Positions 36,542-50,652 of a stretch of 64,000 nucleotides of DNA are shown here, piece after piece. Made by a program: the position numbers and the translations under genes. Position 1 is the first letter of the stretch. The number at the start of each line of letters is the position of its first letter. The notes under the pieces are model-generated. The model made no database searches. It was not told the DNA's origin and was given only the letters and a program-made list of their open reading frames with translations. The stretch is taken from the NCBI GenBank assembly GCA_905182985.1, contig CAJJDN010000066.1, positions 277,076 to 341,075 on the forward strand, given 5' to 3'. The DNA comes from Paramecium sonneborni (Eukaryota > Ciliophora > Oligohymenophorea > Peniculida > Parameciidae).

Positions 36542-39500
36542 TCACTTAAATTCAAAAGTACACATTTCACAAAAGTGGTTTGAATTTGATTGTAAGTATG
36601 TACAAACTGGACATTACATTTGATCATCAATTTTTGGACCTATTTCAGGTTTAAGATTTGGCATAAAGACTTAAACTTCTTCATCTATTCTCACTCTAAA
36701 ATGATTAGAATGTTTACTGTTTTTTAGTTTATTAAGTAGCAGAATTATTTTACTCATTAAAATTAATATCCATTGTTTCAATGAACAATCCCCAATCCAT
36801 TGAAGGAATGGTCTTCATAATTGTGGTTAAGTAAACAGTAGTGTTTGGAGGAACAACTTTACATATTTTAGCTGGATGTCTAAAAATTAATAATAATTAA
36901 TCACTTAAAATTGGCCATGATATCTGGATCAAGAGTAATTTAATAAGCTATATGTAAAGTCTGATTAGTTGTATTATTGAGCATGAATCTTTTCAACATT
37001 GGAGCAATTTAAAGATCGATATCACATTATATTAGTTATTAGGTAGTCTCTCCAAATTAGCTATAATAATTATATCATCTTTAATTACATAATAGGAATA
37101 GTGTTATTAACTTCAGATTATTTGTTTGAATCTGTATCAGGTTGTTTGTTTGAATCTGTATCAAGTAATTTGTTTAAATCTAGATCTTGCTATTTATTTG
37201 ATTCTTTGTTATTCTCTAATTCCATTTAAAACTGTGATATTAGCATCATGCATTCTTATTTTTTTTGTTTAATGGAAGTATTAATACAAGTACCAAAATC
37301 AATTCCATCAATTACATCCTTCTTTTTTGGAAGTGGAGGAGGTTTTGGAATAGTCAAAGATCCTTACTTTTAAATAATGTTGTGAATATTTGAAGAGGGA
37401 TCTACTTTTAGAGTTTACAAGTAAATATTATCATACAATATTGAGATTGGGAAAACATTATTACTGATCATTGTAGGTTTGGATTCAGTAAAATAGACTG
37501 TAGATTCATAACATTCTAAAATGACTCCATTTACCTAAACAACACTTGAAACAAGTTCTGTTTATATAGTATTACCTAAGATATATATGGGTTAAATAGG
37601 ATCAAATAATCCAATTTCTGTTACTTAGGAGTAATTAGTTTTAAATTATTGCCAAAATTATAAAGTTTCTTCAACTTCTTTTTATTTATTAAAAAATATA
37701 TTTGTTGCTACAACAGGGTATTTTTTACAATCATCTAAGAATTCATTTAGAAATCCCTCAAACCAATCGGTATATTTTGAATACAAATAACATGGGGGTG
37801 GTAAATTAACCAAATAAGAAAATACTTGTTTATTAACATTTGCAGCAGCTATTACCATCTTCATCATTTAAATTGCAACATTTTAAAATCTTTTTTAATT
37901 CTCAAATAATAAATTAAGAATGGAAATGTTTTCATTTTAAGACCCTATGTGAGATTAATAAAGTATGCTAGGATAACCTAAATTAGTTTAACAACCCGTT
38001 GTGTATTTGTCATTATAATTAGGCTCTGGGAAACCAAGCAACCATTCAATACGTTCTTATTGATAAGTATCATATATGTTAAGGAGATTGTAAGCTAAAC
38101 CTAAAAACTAACCCACATTTTCATAATTTGCTTTATTGATTTCTTCTAATAAAACTTCAATTATAGATCTAGATAGAGGTTCATTAGCAAATACCATTCT
38201 CTAAATGATCTACTTTATTGCTTCGAAATCTTAACATTCTGTCAAAGCTCTTTTGTAGAAGATTTAAGCTTGGAGACATATTGTATCATTTTTTGAAAGC
38301 TCATAATTTTGATTTTATAGTAAGTATTATATACATTGGAAAAGTTAAGAATAGAATGGAACTACCATCTTACTAGCCATAGTTATTTTTTTCTCTAAAA
38401 TGAATTCATAAAATTTAGTTTTTTGTAATCCTTAAGGAGATTGCTTTTCCATAAAGAAATCTGCAAAAATGGATACTAATTCAATTTAATTAGCAAATTT
38501 GACATTTGTAACTGATGATTTTACAAAATCTTTCCAAAAAGTAAAATAATAAATAAATTTAGTAGGATTTTTGGCAACATCATTTTGAAGTTTTTAAATC
38601 ATATCTAATAAAAATTTAATGACTATTTGATCATAATAGAGACTAGTATTTTCAGGCTATTGAACATCTAATAAATCAGTATTTAATGTAAGAGCATGAA
38701 TATAAGTTATAACATTAATATAATGCAAGAGAATTTGTTAAATAGCTTATCTTATTGAATAATCTGGTGCACATAACAATACATTGAATACTCTTATTTA
38801 TCTATTAACAATCATATTTTGAAATATAGAAAAAGCAAATGTAGGTATGATATTAATTAAATTCATGATTATAAGTACATAGCCTTTAATAGTTGAATGA
38901 TCAGATGATCTAGATATCAATTCAATAGCTATATATGTTAAATTTTACAATAAACATTGAATCCTTTCGACTCCTTATATTTATTAATAATTATTGTAAA
39001 TTCCAAAATATTATGGTACTTATTCTGGATTTGTAATTAATATATAATCTTATGGAAATGGGAAAGCTTCTCCTACTTCTTTTACAAATCTAAAGAATTC
39101 ATCACTGTATATATGTCTTTCCATCATAAATCTATGATTATCATGCCAAATTTCTTGATATAGAGAATCCGGTATATATTATTGAGTCATAGTCTTATAA
39201 TCAAGCTAATAAGACAACTCTTCATTATTTTCTTCTTACATTACTCTATCAAATTTTGACATTATCTCTTATTTTTACTAAATATTTGAGAACTTTAATT
39301 CCACCTATTCTTTTTGGATTCTTTCATAAACTAAAATGTAAGCATTTGTACTACTTCCAGATTCTTGAAAATCTTAAGCATCTTCTGTATCTTTACCACC
39401 ATAACACTCATGAGGCAATCTTTTTACATCAAAATCTTCAATTACTGAATCATTAAATTTCAACCATTTCTCATCCTTAGTATTAATTAAACTATAATAA

Positions 39501-42500
39501 TGACCATATTAAGCTGTTCCTTTGTGAACAACTACACCTTTTAATTTATATTAATAATATGATTATTATTTAATATCTAAATTAAGTAAACCTTCTCTTG
39601 TGTAATTTAATAAGTTTAGATTATGTGGAAATTCTAAACGTGTACTTAATTTTTCATTCATAAATATATCTAAATTAAAAACTATTCTTTGTATATGTAC
39701 TATTAATACATTAGGTAATGTTTGTAAACATTAACGTTTAATAAGATCATTCTTCTATTTACATTATTCACAATAATAATCTTTAATTACTTCTCCATTA
39801 ATCATACTTTCAAAAGATTCATGGATTGATTTAACTCCTTTTACTTTTACTGAAAGAGTATAAAATAAATCAAATTTTTCTCTCATATTTTTGCAACCAT
39901 TGCATATCATTTGACTACATGCTTAACCACCATATATAGATTCAATAAATTATTACCAGCCCTTATTTTTTAATTAATTATCTAATCTATCGAAAAATTG
40001 ATTTAAAAATTCCTAAGCATCCTATTATAAAGACACATTAACTGGTTGATTATCATAATCTTTAAATGAATAGCAAAAGTATTATGGATTGAAATCAGGT
40101 CTTTCACTTAATTCTAAATAAGCTAGTAATTTTTAGAATTGATGAATTGAATTATCATCTATTTAATGTTCTAAACCATAATTATCTTTGTATTGAACTA
40201 CTTTTACTTCAACACCATCTTCAGCCCTTAACATACAATATCTGAATTCAGGTGTCATAAAAAATTACTACATCATAGCATTCATATAGCATATACATCC
40301 CAAATTTCGAATTCCTACAAATCCATGATAAGTCTTAGGATTAAATTTGATATCAAATCCATTAAAAATCATTATTTAATAAATAATTGTATTCAAATCT
40401 AAAATCTCTGGATAATAGTTCTATTTTAGATATAATATGATTATTCTATAAACTATTTTTCTACTTTCTGGAGATTTACTCTTCACATACTCTGGAGTGT
40501 GTTATTTTTAAGGTGTAATTTAAAATGTATTCAAATGAAAACAAAACAAATGAACTTAATATAAGTACATAATCAATTATTAAGTTAATATGCTTTGATC
40601 TACTATACTCAAGCTTTCCAATATTGATAATAAACCTGTAAGAGTCTTATCTGATGTTAATCCAATTCTAGATTCTGTAGGTTCATATTCTTTTAATTAC
40701 GTTATGATATTTTATGCAAATACTCTATCACTATATTTGGATTCTTAAATCATCTTAGCCAATAAATCAAAAAAGGATGATGAATCTTTATTTTCATTTT
40801 TTGGGAATAATTCAATTAACATATTTATAAGAGAACTTCCCAATTGATTTTAACATTTGAATATTAAAAACAAAGAATTACCTGCAAATTTCCTTATTAA
40901 TAATTATTTAGGTGCATATAGTAATTACTCATAACGTTATTTAATTGATAATATTAAAGAAACAAAATAATTTAAACAATTTCCTAAATTATATCCAACT
41001 ATTGTGGTAATCAAGATTAAGACATATTCAATTATAAATCTATCCTCAGTGATATCTAATTACATGTTAATAACGTATCTTAACAAATCAACATAATCTA
41101 TTTATATATCTAATCCATTCATAAATTTAACTAATTCTAAAAACTCTTCAGTTTCCTTCACTCTTAATAACGGTTTGTTGTCAGATTGCGATGGATATGT
41201 CCCATCAATTAATTATGCAATAATATCAAAATTTGCTTAAATTGGTTACTTTACATGTTATTATATTTAATATATATTATTGAATGTAGGTTAAAATTAT
41301 GCAGCAATATGTCTACTAAGAATATTCAAAATCAAACATTATACTAATTTTACTATTTTATTATTTTCTGATTCCAAATTATTTAAAACATACTGTAATT
41401 ATTTAAATCCTCCATATTAAACAAAATTCCTACAATATTCTTAAGTACAAAGAAGATGTTCAATAATTTTGATTGAATAGATTAATTCATATGATCTATC
41501 TTTTGTAAAATCTTCAAAATTAAGAATTCGTTATTTAGCTGCTTCAAAAACAGGCAATGAACATAATAATTTCCAGCATTCTTAAGCAACAAGATCACTT
41601 TGATTAATAAAATTAAACATTAATTTATAAAATCTTTGATTATGAGCTAATTAATAACGAGGCAATTCTTATTCATTTAAATCAACTTCATCATTTTCAA
41701 CTAAAGTCAAATCATTTTTGTAACCAAATGAATGTAAATTCTTCCATACTATAGGTGTAATCTTTTATTGTATGCAACAATCTTCATAAAAAGAAATGAA
41801 ATTTTCCACTGATAAATAACCTTTCTATTCTCCATAAGTATCTAAAACTTCTTTAATTTTCTTTCCTTACTTAAAACTCTCATCATTTGCAGCCTTAACT
41901 CCAAAATTAGATAATTATTCAGAATTCATCTTACCATCTGTTGAATATAATTCAAATAATTTATGTAAAACTTAAATGAATTTTGGTGTTAATTTATTAT
42001 CCTCAACTAAAGGTAATTATGGAATAGGTTTTGTTTTTCTTCTATAAACATTTATAATTTCACTCTTTCTTATATTCATCTATTTAAGTGTCTTGCCATT
42101 ATCTGTATCTAAAACTGTTACTCCATTTCTTACTAATTTTATTTATTCCCAATTTGTTTATAATTCTTTTGCTATCAATCTTCGCAATTCAAACATTGTC
42201 ATTCTTGAATAAACTTTTATTGTTATTCTATTATTTGATGCTCCATCACCCATTTCATTTATTATATTTATACTAAATGCATCTCCTTTTATTAATCCAT
42301 CCAATGAAAGCAATGATCCTACTCCTTTTGTCTCAGTCTCATTCAATAAATTTTTCAATACTTCCAAACATTTCAAAATTGTATATTCATCTTTACAATC
42401 CATTTTATCTAAAATCTTCTCAATGAATTATTCTTATTATGATAAATTCAGTTTCACCAATAATTAAACTGCCTTATCTAATTAAGAATTAAACACTATA

Positions 42501-45293
42501 TGCCACAAATATTCTATTCCTATTATCTTATTTACATCCACTAATATATTTAATTATAATTGTTAATCATTTTCATTCACATTTGTATTGGTTATGCTTA
42601 TCACATTTCCATATTGATCACAATTTTAATTCAAACTGAATTATTATCTATGCAATCGATATTCTTTCTAATTAACATAATACAATATGGCTTAAAAACA
42701 ATTAAATGCACTCTCACTCAAATGTGAATCTGAATTTAATAATCTTCTAAAAAATGCATCTAATTCAGTTTAACTAAATTATTCATCTTTCTCCACTAAA
42801 TCTCTTAACCAATTGCTAGCCATATCACATTCTTATTTACAAATAGGTCTCAATATTATTTCATTCCAAATCAAATCTAAGAATTATTAATCTATTATAT
42901 TTGCAGCAGTCCCATTAATTTTAATTAGAGTTTTAATTAATAAGATTCTTTCTTATAATTTATTCATATAACGAGCAGATTCTTAGAGATTGTCTGCATT
43001 GATACTTTTATTTTAAATACGAAGGTTTTCAATATTTTATCTTAAAATGTGATTTATATTTGATTATAATATTAATTCTTTTACGAATTCATCTTATGTT
43101 ATTTCTTATGTTTTAATTTCATTATTAGAACTTTGTTCAATTTCTTCTTTAATTTTTTAAGTAAGCATATTTTGAGGATTATTCTACACAAAAGGATACA
43201 TCATCACTTATGATTCTGCATTGTTTTCTGATTATTATTATTATGGTTATGATAATTATTTTTATGGAAATGAGCATATTAAATGAGATAGTATTTTGAT
43301 TGATGAACTCTCTACTTTCATTAATTAAATATTATTAATTAACTTTTATACCATTTATACTTTGATTTCTTTAATTTCTAAATTCTTAATTAAATCACAA
43401 AGATATAATCTTGATTTATCTTCTAGAGTTTATTTAGAGGATTAACCAGCATATTCAATAATTCTCCATAAAGTGTCTATAGTCAAACATATCAACTCTT
43501 AATTTTTAATTTAATATCTGTTCATTTCAAATAATAATTAAACGTGCTCAATTAAAATTTAATCTTCTTTTAACTATTTGATTTACTCTAAAAAATAAGA
43601 AACATGATAATCTCTCATCTAGAAAGCAATTTCATTAATTAATTTAAAAATGATGGGTCTTAATTCATTATCATTTTATTGCATAAGATCCCAAATCATT
43701 TACATATGTTTAGATGTGAAGGCATAATCAATATTTAAATAGAGTCTGATTAATTCTTTAGTTCTCTCAAGTAATTGAAGATGAGTATTGTGATGAAATA
43801 ATGTTTCCATAATATTTTCAGTTTCAATCCATTATAATATAGTTTATGGACATTTATCACAACTGGCTTACTTTAACATATCAGTTAATAATTTTAAGCC
43901 CATGATTTTTTTATCTAAGAAATTGCAATTAAAGCAAACTTAAACAAATTCAAGACTTAACTTTTAAAGCCATTCTCTCCTTTGATCTTCATTCATAATT
44001 CTATCCAATAAATATTTAAAAGCTTGAATGATTAAATTCATTTTTTCTCTTCCCATATTTCTTAGAGTTTACTCATCAGAATGAAGTAAAGTTTATCTCA
44101 ATCCTTATAATTTAGGTACATATTCTTAACAGAAAGATCTGAATAATTAAGCATGTATATTACCAATAGCAGACATATAATTAGCTAGTATATCAACAGA
44201 TTATATGTTTAATATTTTATCAAATCCTTCTAAGTAACCAAAATGATTAATAAATGAAATTAAAAGAAAACTCTTAGATTATTTAGGTCTTAAAATAGCA
44301 TAAAACTTTTCTTCCTAATAATCTTATTCATATAGAATATCATAACTATCATCTATATATTATTCTATAGAATTAAATCTTCTTAATATGTGATCTCCAC
44401 AAATAGCCAAACGTGGATGACAAGCTGTAATTGATTCATCATGATATTTATTATAACCAATATATCTCATCTATGATGCATCATCTACAGTTGTTCCTTC
44501 TTCTGTATAAAAACGAAATGCCACATTATATTTAAGAATTGGCTCGACATCATTCTCTTCGAAACGTTCCTAAATTGTACTCAATACCCATTTATCTGAT
44601 TAAGTTGCTAATATTAATTAACCTACTTAAAAATTAAACATTTAATCTAGCTTTTAAGAACGAGTTCTATATGGCATAATATTACCACTTCTAATATTGT
44701 ATATATGTGTGACAGATTATTCATTTAGATATCTCACCTTTATATTATCTTCATTAAGTTCTTCCACTACTCCTCTAGACCAATTCTACCTCCCTGTACT
44801 ACGACAAAAACGCATACAATCTACATAAGTCCCTACTTAAATTTGGTCTATAAATTATTTATATTGAGGATTGAGCGAATATGAATATTTTATGAACTAA
44901 CTTTATGCAATTCATTACTTGATCATGCCATTCAGTACGATGTGCATTATGCTCATAAATCATACGAGATGGATCCATTATTGTTCGAAACATTTAACTT
45001 ACCTTCTCCTCTTATATATTATTACAGATATATTTCAATACACATTTTATAAATGCTTCCAAATTCTAAATTACTCTTTCTGGGTATGCTTTATGATTTA
45101 TTATCAAATTCACACATATATTTACCAATTCTGGCAAATATTATCGACCATCCGCTGTCAAAGTCTCTTCCATATATTACTCAACTCTTTATAAAGCTTG
45201 CAGAATTGGCTCATATTGCTATTCACTTTTAACTGTCTTTAGCTTTTCCAATTAAGACAATAATTATTTCATTGCCTATAATTCTTCACTCAT
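36542..45293 (-). CDS. Giant ubiquitin carboxyl-terminal hydrolase (USP9X/USP34 type)
   Basis: ATG 45293 (MSEELQAMKQLLSQ) to TGA 36542-36544, about 2,850 residues with short introns. A long helical N-terminal part precedes a ubiquitin-like segment (NNRITIKVYSRMTMFELRRL, about 42170-42230). The USP catalytic core follows: Cys box GFVGIRNLGCICYMNAMM (about 40280-40320), QQDAQEFLNQFFDRL, the CNGCKN and YYCEQCKQKN zinc pairs, LIVHIQRIVFNL and His box GTAQYGHYYSLI (about 39495). The tail (38-36.5 kb) is again helical, with a Pro stretch (IPKPPPLPKKKD), and ends in a RanBP2-like finger (CPVCTYLQSNSNHFCEMC). It should remove ubiquitin from substrates. The first 1041 bases of the gene also occur as a second copy beyond the N at 45418. 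Confidence 0.92.
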
Positions 45294-45417
45294 TTATATT
45301 TATATTTATATTACATCTTAAATTTTTAAAATTTAGATTAAATAGTATATAAATTTATTCAAAACATTCATTTATGCACTATCACATCAGCAAAATAAAT
45401 CCATTATGTACAGTTAA
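44253..45417. repeat. Direct repeat A1 (1165 bp), left of single N
   Basis: This segment is repeated base for base, as far as I can read, at 45419-46583, with one N (45418) between. It covers the 5' end of the USP gene and its upstream flank. The left flank continues the USP gene without a break. Confidence 0.95.
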
Positions 45418-45418
45418 N
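45418..45418. other. Single-N scaffold junction
   Basis: The only undetermined base in its neighbourhood, lying exactly between the two copies of the 1165-base repeat. This is what an unmerged contig overlap would leave. Confidence 0.9.
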
Positions 45419-46459
45419 AATGAAATTAAAAGAAAACTCTTAGATTATTTAGGTCTTAAAATAGCATAAAACTTTTCTTCCTAATAATCTTATTCATATA
45501 GAATATCATAACTATCATCTATATATTATTCTATAGAATTAAATCTTCTTAATATGTGATCTCCACAAATAGCCAAACGTGGATGACAAGCTGTAATTGA
45601 TTCATCATGATATTTATTATAACCAATATATCTCATCTATGATGCATCATCTACAGTTGTTCCTTCTTCTGTATAAAAACGAAATGCCACATTATATTTA
45701 AGAATTGGCTCGACATCATTCTCTTCGAAACGTTCCTAAATTGTACTCAATACCCATTTATCTGATTAAGTTGCTAATATTAATTAACCTACTTAAAAAT
45801 TAAACATTTAATCTAGCTTTTAAGAACGAGTTCTATATGGCATAATATTACCACTTCTAATATTGTATATATGTGTGACAGATTATTCATTTAGATATCT
45901 CACCTTTATATTATCTTCATTAAGTTCTTCCACTACTCCTCTAGACCAATTCTACCTCCCTGTACTACGACAAAAACGCATACAATCTACATAAGTCCCT
46001 ACTTAAATTTGGTCTATAAATTATTTATATTGAGGATTGAGCGAATATGAATATTTTATGAACTAACTTTATGCAATTCATTACTTGATCATGCCATTCA
46101 GTACGATGTGCATTATGCTCATAAATCATACGAGATGGATCCATTATTGTTCGAAACATTTAACTTACCTTCTCCTCTTATATATTATTACAGATATATT
46201 TCAATACACATTTTATAAATGCTTCCAAATTCTAAATTACTCTTTCTGGGTATGCTTTATGATTTATTATCAAATTCACACATATATTTACCAATTCTGG
46301 CAAATATTATCGACCATCCGCTGTCAAAGTCTCTTCCATATATTACTCAACTCTTTATAAAGCTTGCAGAATTGGCTCATATTGCTATTCACTTTTAACT
46401 GTCTTTAGCTTTTCCAATTAAGACAATAATTATTTCATTGCCTATAATTCTTCACTCAT
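45419..46459 (-). pseudogene. Truncated second copy of the USP gene 5' end
   Basis: Identical to bases 44253-45293: the same ATG, the same N-terminal peptide (MSEELQAMKQLLSQ) and the same introns, cut by the N at 45418. It is most likely an artefact of unmerged contigs and not a real gene fragment. Use the 36542-45293 model. Confidence 0.85.
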
Positions 46460-46583
46460 TTATATTTATATTTATATTACATCTTAAATTTTTAAAATTT
46501 AGATTAAATAGTATATAAATTTATTCAAAACATTCATTTATGCACTATCACATCAGCAAAATAAATCCATTATGTACAGTTAA
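45419..46583. repeat. Direct repeat A2 (1165 bp), right of single N
   Basis: Second copy of 44253-45417. It carries the USP start codon again (ATG 46459 on the minus strand), but the gene runs into the N after about 1040 bases. To the right of 46583 the sequence becomes new (…TTAAAGAGTCAATG), whereas copy A1 stops at the N after TTAA. Confidence 0.95.
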
Positions 46584-46840
46584 AGAGTCAATGTTTCTGT
46601 TATTTTTTTGGCTATTATGATTTAAAGATTCATAAAATTTATTTAAACTCATCTAATATTCTTAATTCATCATCTCAAATTCTTTAACAAACTTTAATAA
46701 ATATATGATAAAGAGCATATCTATATTTTGCTATCTTGTAAAGTGAGTGAAATTTAGTGTTCAATTCTAACTTTTATCAATTTCTAGTATTTTTGTGTTA
46801 AATATTATTAGAAATTTTAGTATTCTAAATAATGTTTTAG

Positions 46841-47330
46841 TCATTTAAAATAATTATATGACATGCTACTCATTGAATTATTAATAGATTTCTTATTTAC
46901 TTACATTTTGTTGCTGAAGTAATGTTAAAATGAATTTGAAAATATTGAAATAATCAATCTCAACTTTGGAAATTCTATTACAAAAAGAATTTCTAAAGTT
47001 TTAAACAAAAATAATCTTATATTTTTCACTATTGCTTAAAGTACTAAATTCATTCTTTCTATTAAAAATTAATATCTAACTTCAAATTTTCTCTTTATTA
47101 ATTCATGTGTAAATTAAAAATGCTACTTTGTAGATGTAATAAATTGATACTTTTATCTATTAAGAGTACTATCTTTCTCATTTTCATTTGAATTAATTTT
47201 TTTTACTTTTTAATCTTAAATGCTACAATCTAATCCTAAATGCTACAATGATCGTTTATAATACTGCCTATCATATTTACTTGATAATTATAATTGTAAA
47301 ATTCTATATTGTTCTGTTTCATTCAAGGAT
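46841..47330 (-). CDS. Hypothetical helical protein, start not found
   Basis: The frame is open from just after a TGA at about 47331 to TGA 46841-46843, about 160 codons. The peptide is charged and helical: ETEQYRILQLQLSSKYDRQ, RSLQHLGLDCSIQDQKVK, NSNENEKDSTLNRQKYQF and HELIKRKFEVRYQFLIER. Its mix of Glu, Lys, Arg and Gln is less A+T-driven than chance frames nearby, which supports coding. There is no ATG near the start, so an upstream exon or a broken gene is likely. A 12-base direct repeat (AAATGCTACAAT, 47219-47250) lies inside it. Confidence 0.4.
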
Positions 47331-47448
47331 AATTCTCAATATTTTAAATAAAAATATTTATATAAAAAATAATTATTACAAATAATGATAGATGGATTTG
47401 CAATACATAATATAATTATAATTTGTTAAATTTATACTATTAACCAAA

Positions 47449-50400
47449 TCAAACAAACTCATTTTCTAAGCTTTCTATCCTTTCTTTGTTTTTCTTCCAA
47501 GATTTCTTTGTATTTCATTGATAAATCAAAATCATCTAATTACCATCCAATTAAGTCTTCTCTATATTAAGAATCAGAAGCTAGTGGAAATCTTTCAGGT
47601 TTACACTTGAATGGAAAATCTTTCATCAAATTAAAGATTGTTTTGCCATTGAATTTCATTACTTATTCTTACTACCAACTAAAATATTATTTCTAAAGAT
47701 TTCATACTTTCCTTCTATTTCAGCCAATACTTATGCTTATTGATTAGCCATTTTAATTTTGCCATCCTTTTTGTACTTCTAAAGTATATTTTGGTTCACT
47801 TAGTATATTTTGCCTTCAAAGTAATCGTATTAAGTTTTTCCCTTTTTTTAAGGATTGAAATACAATTCTCCTATATTTTGATTTTTATAATCAATATATA
47901 GTTGTTATCCTTCAGTATAAAAATAACGATCTCCATATGTTATGCCACTCACATATCCTTTACAATATCTGTATTCTATCTTAGTATGACTAAATTCTAT
48001 TACGATTTTACCCTCATTGCCCCCTGTTACTGTATTAGGCCCTATGCTAGCTGTCGATTCAAGATTACCATATATTTTGTAACCTCTACCATACATAATA
48101 AATGCTGCAATTGGAGGATGATGACTTATTTATTCTAAATAAACTGGACATCCTTTAATCCATAATTAACAAGTTTCTCCTAAAATTGGATTGAATGGTT
48201 TCTCTAAATTCAAATATATTATAGTGAAGGAAAGTGAAAATGCTATTACTGATGCCATCTACTAAACTGGATCGTTTTGAATATTTTCAAGAAAATGAGG
48301 AGCATAAGCAAATGATTCTCCAAATCTTTATAAATTTGTTCTCTTTTCAAAAACATAAACTGGTAGTGATACACTTAATATTGATTTACCTTTCAAAAGA
48401 TTTGATCCCATTTTACTTATTATATATTTTAATACCTTTTTCTAAGCTTCTAGTTTCTTAGCATTCACAAATTTTAGATAACCTTTTTTATTATCAAATT
48501 ACCATTCATCCTTATAAAAGAAATGTAAACCTTCTATCTCTTTTATAATTTCATATTAATCTTACTCTTTTATTGTGGTAGTATAAGGATGCACTTAGGA
48601 ACTCCACATTTAACATTTTAGTACATATTCTAGAAGATCTTTATAATATTCATCTTAATTCTAAATCAATTAAGACTTTTCCCACTCAGGACGAATATCT
48701 TAATGCAAAAATTCCTCATCTATTTCTATCTCACTATCCTCATCTTGAGTATTATTTTGTTATACTTCTTCAACCTCCTTTATTTATTGATTATTTTCAA
48801 TATTATTTTATTCACTTATTACTTATTCAATAATCTCATTTTATTCACTAAATATTTATCTAGCAACATCTTTTTATTCACTTACTATTTCTGTAACAAC
48901 ATCTTATTTTTGTTATAATGTTATTTCTTACTTTATTATGGCTTCTTAATTTTATTTACTAATTAATATACGATCCTCAATTTAAATCTAATCAGAACTT
49001 GATTATTTAGAATCAGAATAGTTTTGAAATTTCGATAAATATTTCTATTTTATTTATAGATATGATATAGAATCCTATCTAGTTAATTCATTCTCTTCTA
49101 AATTCTAGATTTATGGTTGAGATTTATGCAAATAATTATTAATTTGAGTATCTTCTACGAATTCACTCATTGGTTATTCATTAATTACTTATTAAGTTTT
49201 TTTAGATTTAACTGGACGATTTTCATAAATATTGATTAAATCTATAATGAATTGAGGTGTTTATGTTTACAATTTCAATTCCATAACATATTAAATTAAA
49301 TGCATATATTCTTTTAAATATTAAATAGTTAATTATAAGTCTTATTTTTGTGTAATATACCCACCATTTATTGTTTTTGTATCAACAATTAATAGTTTAG
49401 GAGTATTATGTGTTAGAAATACAGCACAAATATTCCAATTAATATTACAACTACCTTTGTCATCTGATTTTTCAATAACAAAAATTTCATTATAAGTGGA
49501 ATAAAATTATCTCACATAAGTAAAAGTTCTTGGTTAATAAAAATAACCATATGGTAATCTTGTCTCCTTAATTTTTATAGTTGTAAGACCTAAATTTTCT
49601 AATTACTCAATATTTTTAATTTATTTATTCCATTTTGTCTGAGTTTTTGTATCAAAAAGTGACATAATAATTCCATTAGGAGTAGCATCTATTATTGGAA
49701 GAAAAATTCTAAAATTATAACAGTCATTTCTATTTTACATGATTCTTATAGAATCTTCAAATAAATATAGATTGAAATCAGATTCATCAATTAAATAATC
49801 ATAACTTAATTTATATTTTAAATCTTCGAATATCATAGATAATTCTGGTTAATCTATTTGAATAGCTTTATAATTATCTTAAACTTAAGGTATAATAACT
49901 GATTCACCAAGAGATTACTTTGACAAGATTATTCTATCTTAATCAAACTAATTAGGATTTTATTATTCTGTATATTAAATCTGTTATTGACTATCTAATT
50001 AATTGATTGAATAGTGTTTTTATTGATTAATTTCTTAAGAGTAAAACAAATTTTAGTTTAAACTTATTCTTTCTCGATCCATTTATTTTAATAGTTCTAT
50101 ATTAATATCTTTAATCATAGGTTCAACAGTCATAGTTTCATATTTCTTTCCTCTTCTACCCTAAAATACGCATTATTTAATATCATTAAACCATTAATTA
50201 ACATAATTTTTATCATCATCTGCAAACCAAAATATTTAAGGGAGAGATTTATGCTGAAGTAAAAATTTAAATGTCTTATTATCTTAAATGGGATTTTAGA
50301 TTTCAAAGAAACGCAAATTGAGAATGATTTCTTTTTCAGACAAAATAATCAATTCGCATAGATCAATATCTATTGTCAATTATCTTGTTTTCCAGGATGA

Positions 50401-50652
50401 TTCATCTTTCATTTTAATATCAATTTAGCCTGTCTTTTTTGGTTGAGACATATATATAAGAATAGTTTGTCTGAATATTTTTTCTTTAGTTTCTCTGCTA
50501 ACCTTTAATCTGCTTAGATCTTTATTAAAAGCAAGATCCTAATATAAAGATTCGACCTTTTCTATGACATTATCTGATATTTCTGATGGGTGAACTTATT
50601 AATACTTTTAAAATCGTTTATATAGAAAAGCAATTGACTCTTCTTAATTCAT
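47449..50652 (-). CDS. Oxysterol-binding-protein-related lipid transfer protein (PH-START-ORD)
   Basis: ATG 50652 (MNQEESIAFLYKRFQK). At about residues 70-180 lies a PH-like region (SSWKTRQLTIDIDLCELI and FADDDKNYVNQWFNDIKQCV). A START-like region follows (about 49500-49830): DFNLYLFEDSIRI, IDATPNGIIMSLFDTKTQTK and YFYQPRTFTYVRQFYSTYNE. Next is a Gln/Glu-rich linker (about 48650-49150). The C-terminal ORD has EGNTKPFNPILGETC, the family signature LEQISHHPPIAAF (about 48115-48140), YGRGYKIYGNLESTA and QLYIDYKNQNIGELYF. It ends LENEFV-TGA (47449-47451). ORD proteins exchange sterol or PI4P at membrane contacts. A START domain in the same chain is unusual. Short introns lie in the ORD. Confidence 0.8.

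Noticed and set aside
42088..42403. Overlapping ORFs on both strands
   Set aside because: The minus frame is the ubiquitin-like part of the USP protein, so the plus ORF is antisense noise.
44253..46583. Long exact repeats as transposon or LTR
   Set aside because: No terminal motifs, target-site duplications or transposase; the content is ordinary gene sequence and each pair meets at a single N, which points to unmerged contigs.
47219..47250. Short tandem repeat AAATGCTACAAT x2
   Set aside because: Only two 12-base copies with a short spacer, inside an open frame; too small to call a repeat element or CRISPR.
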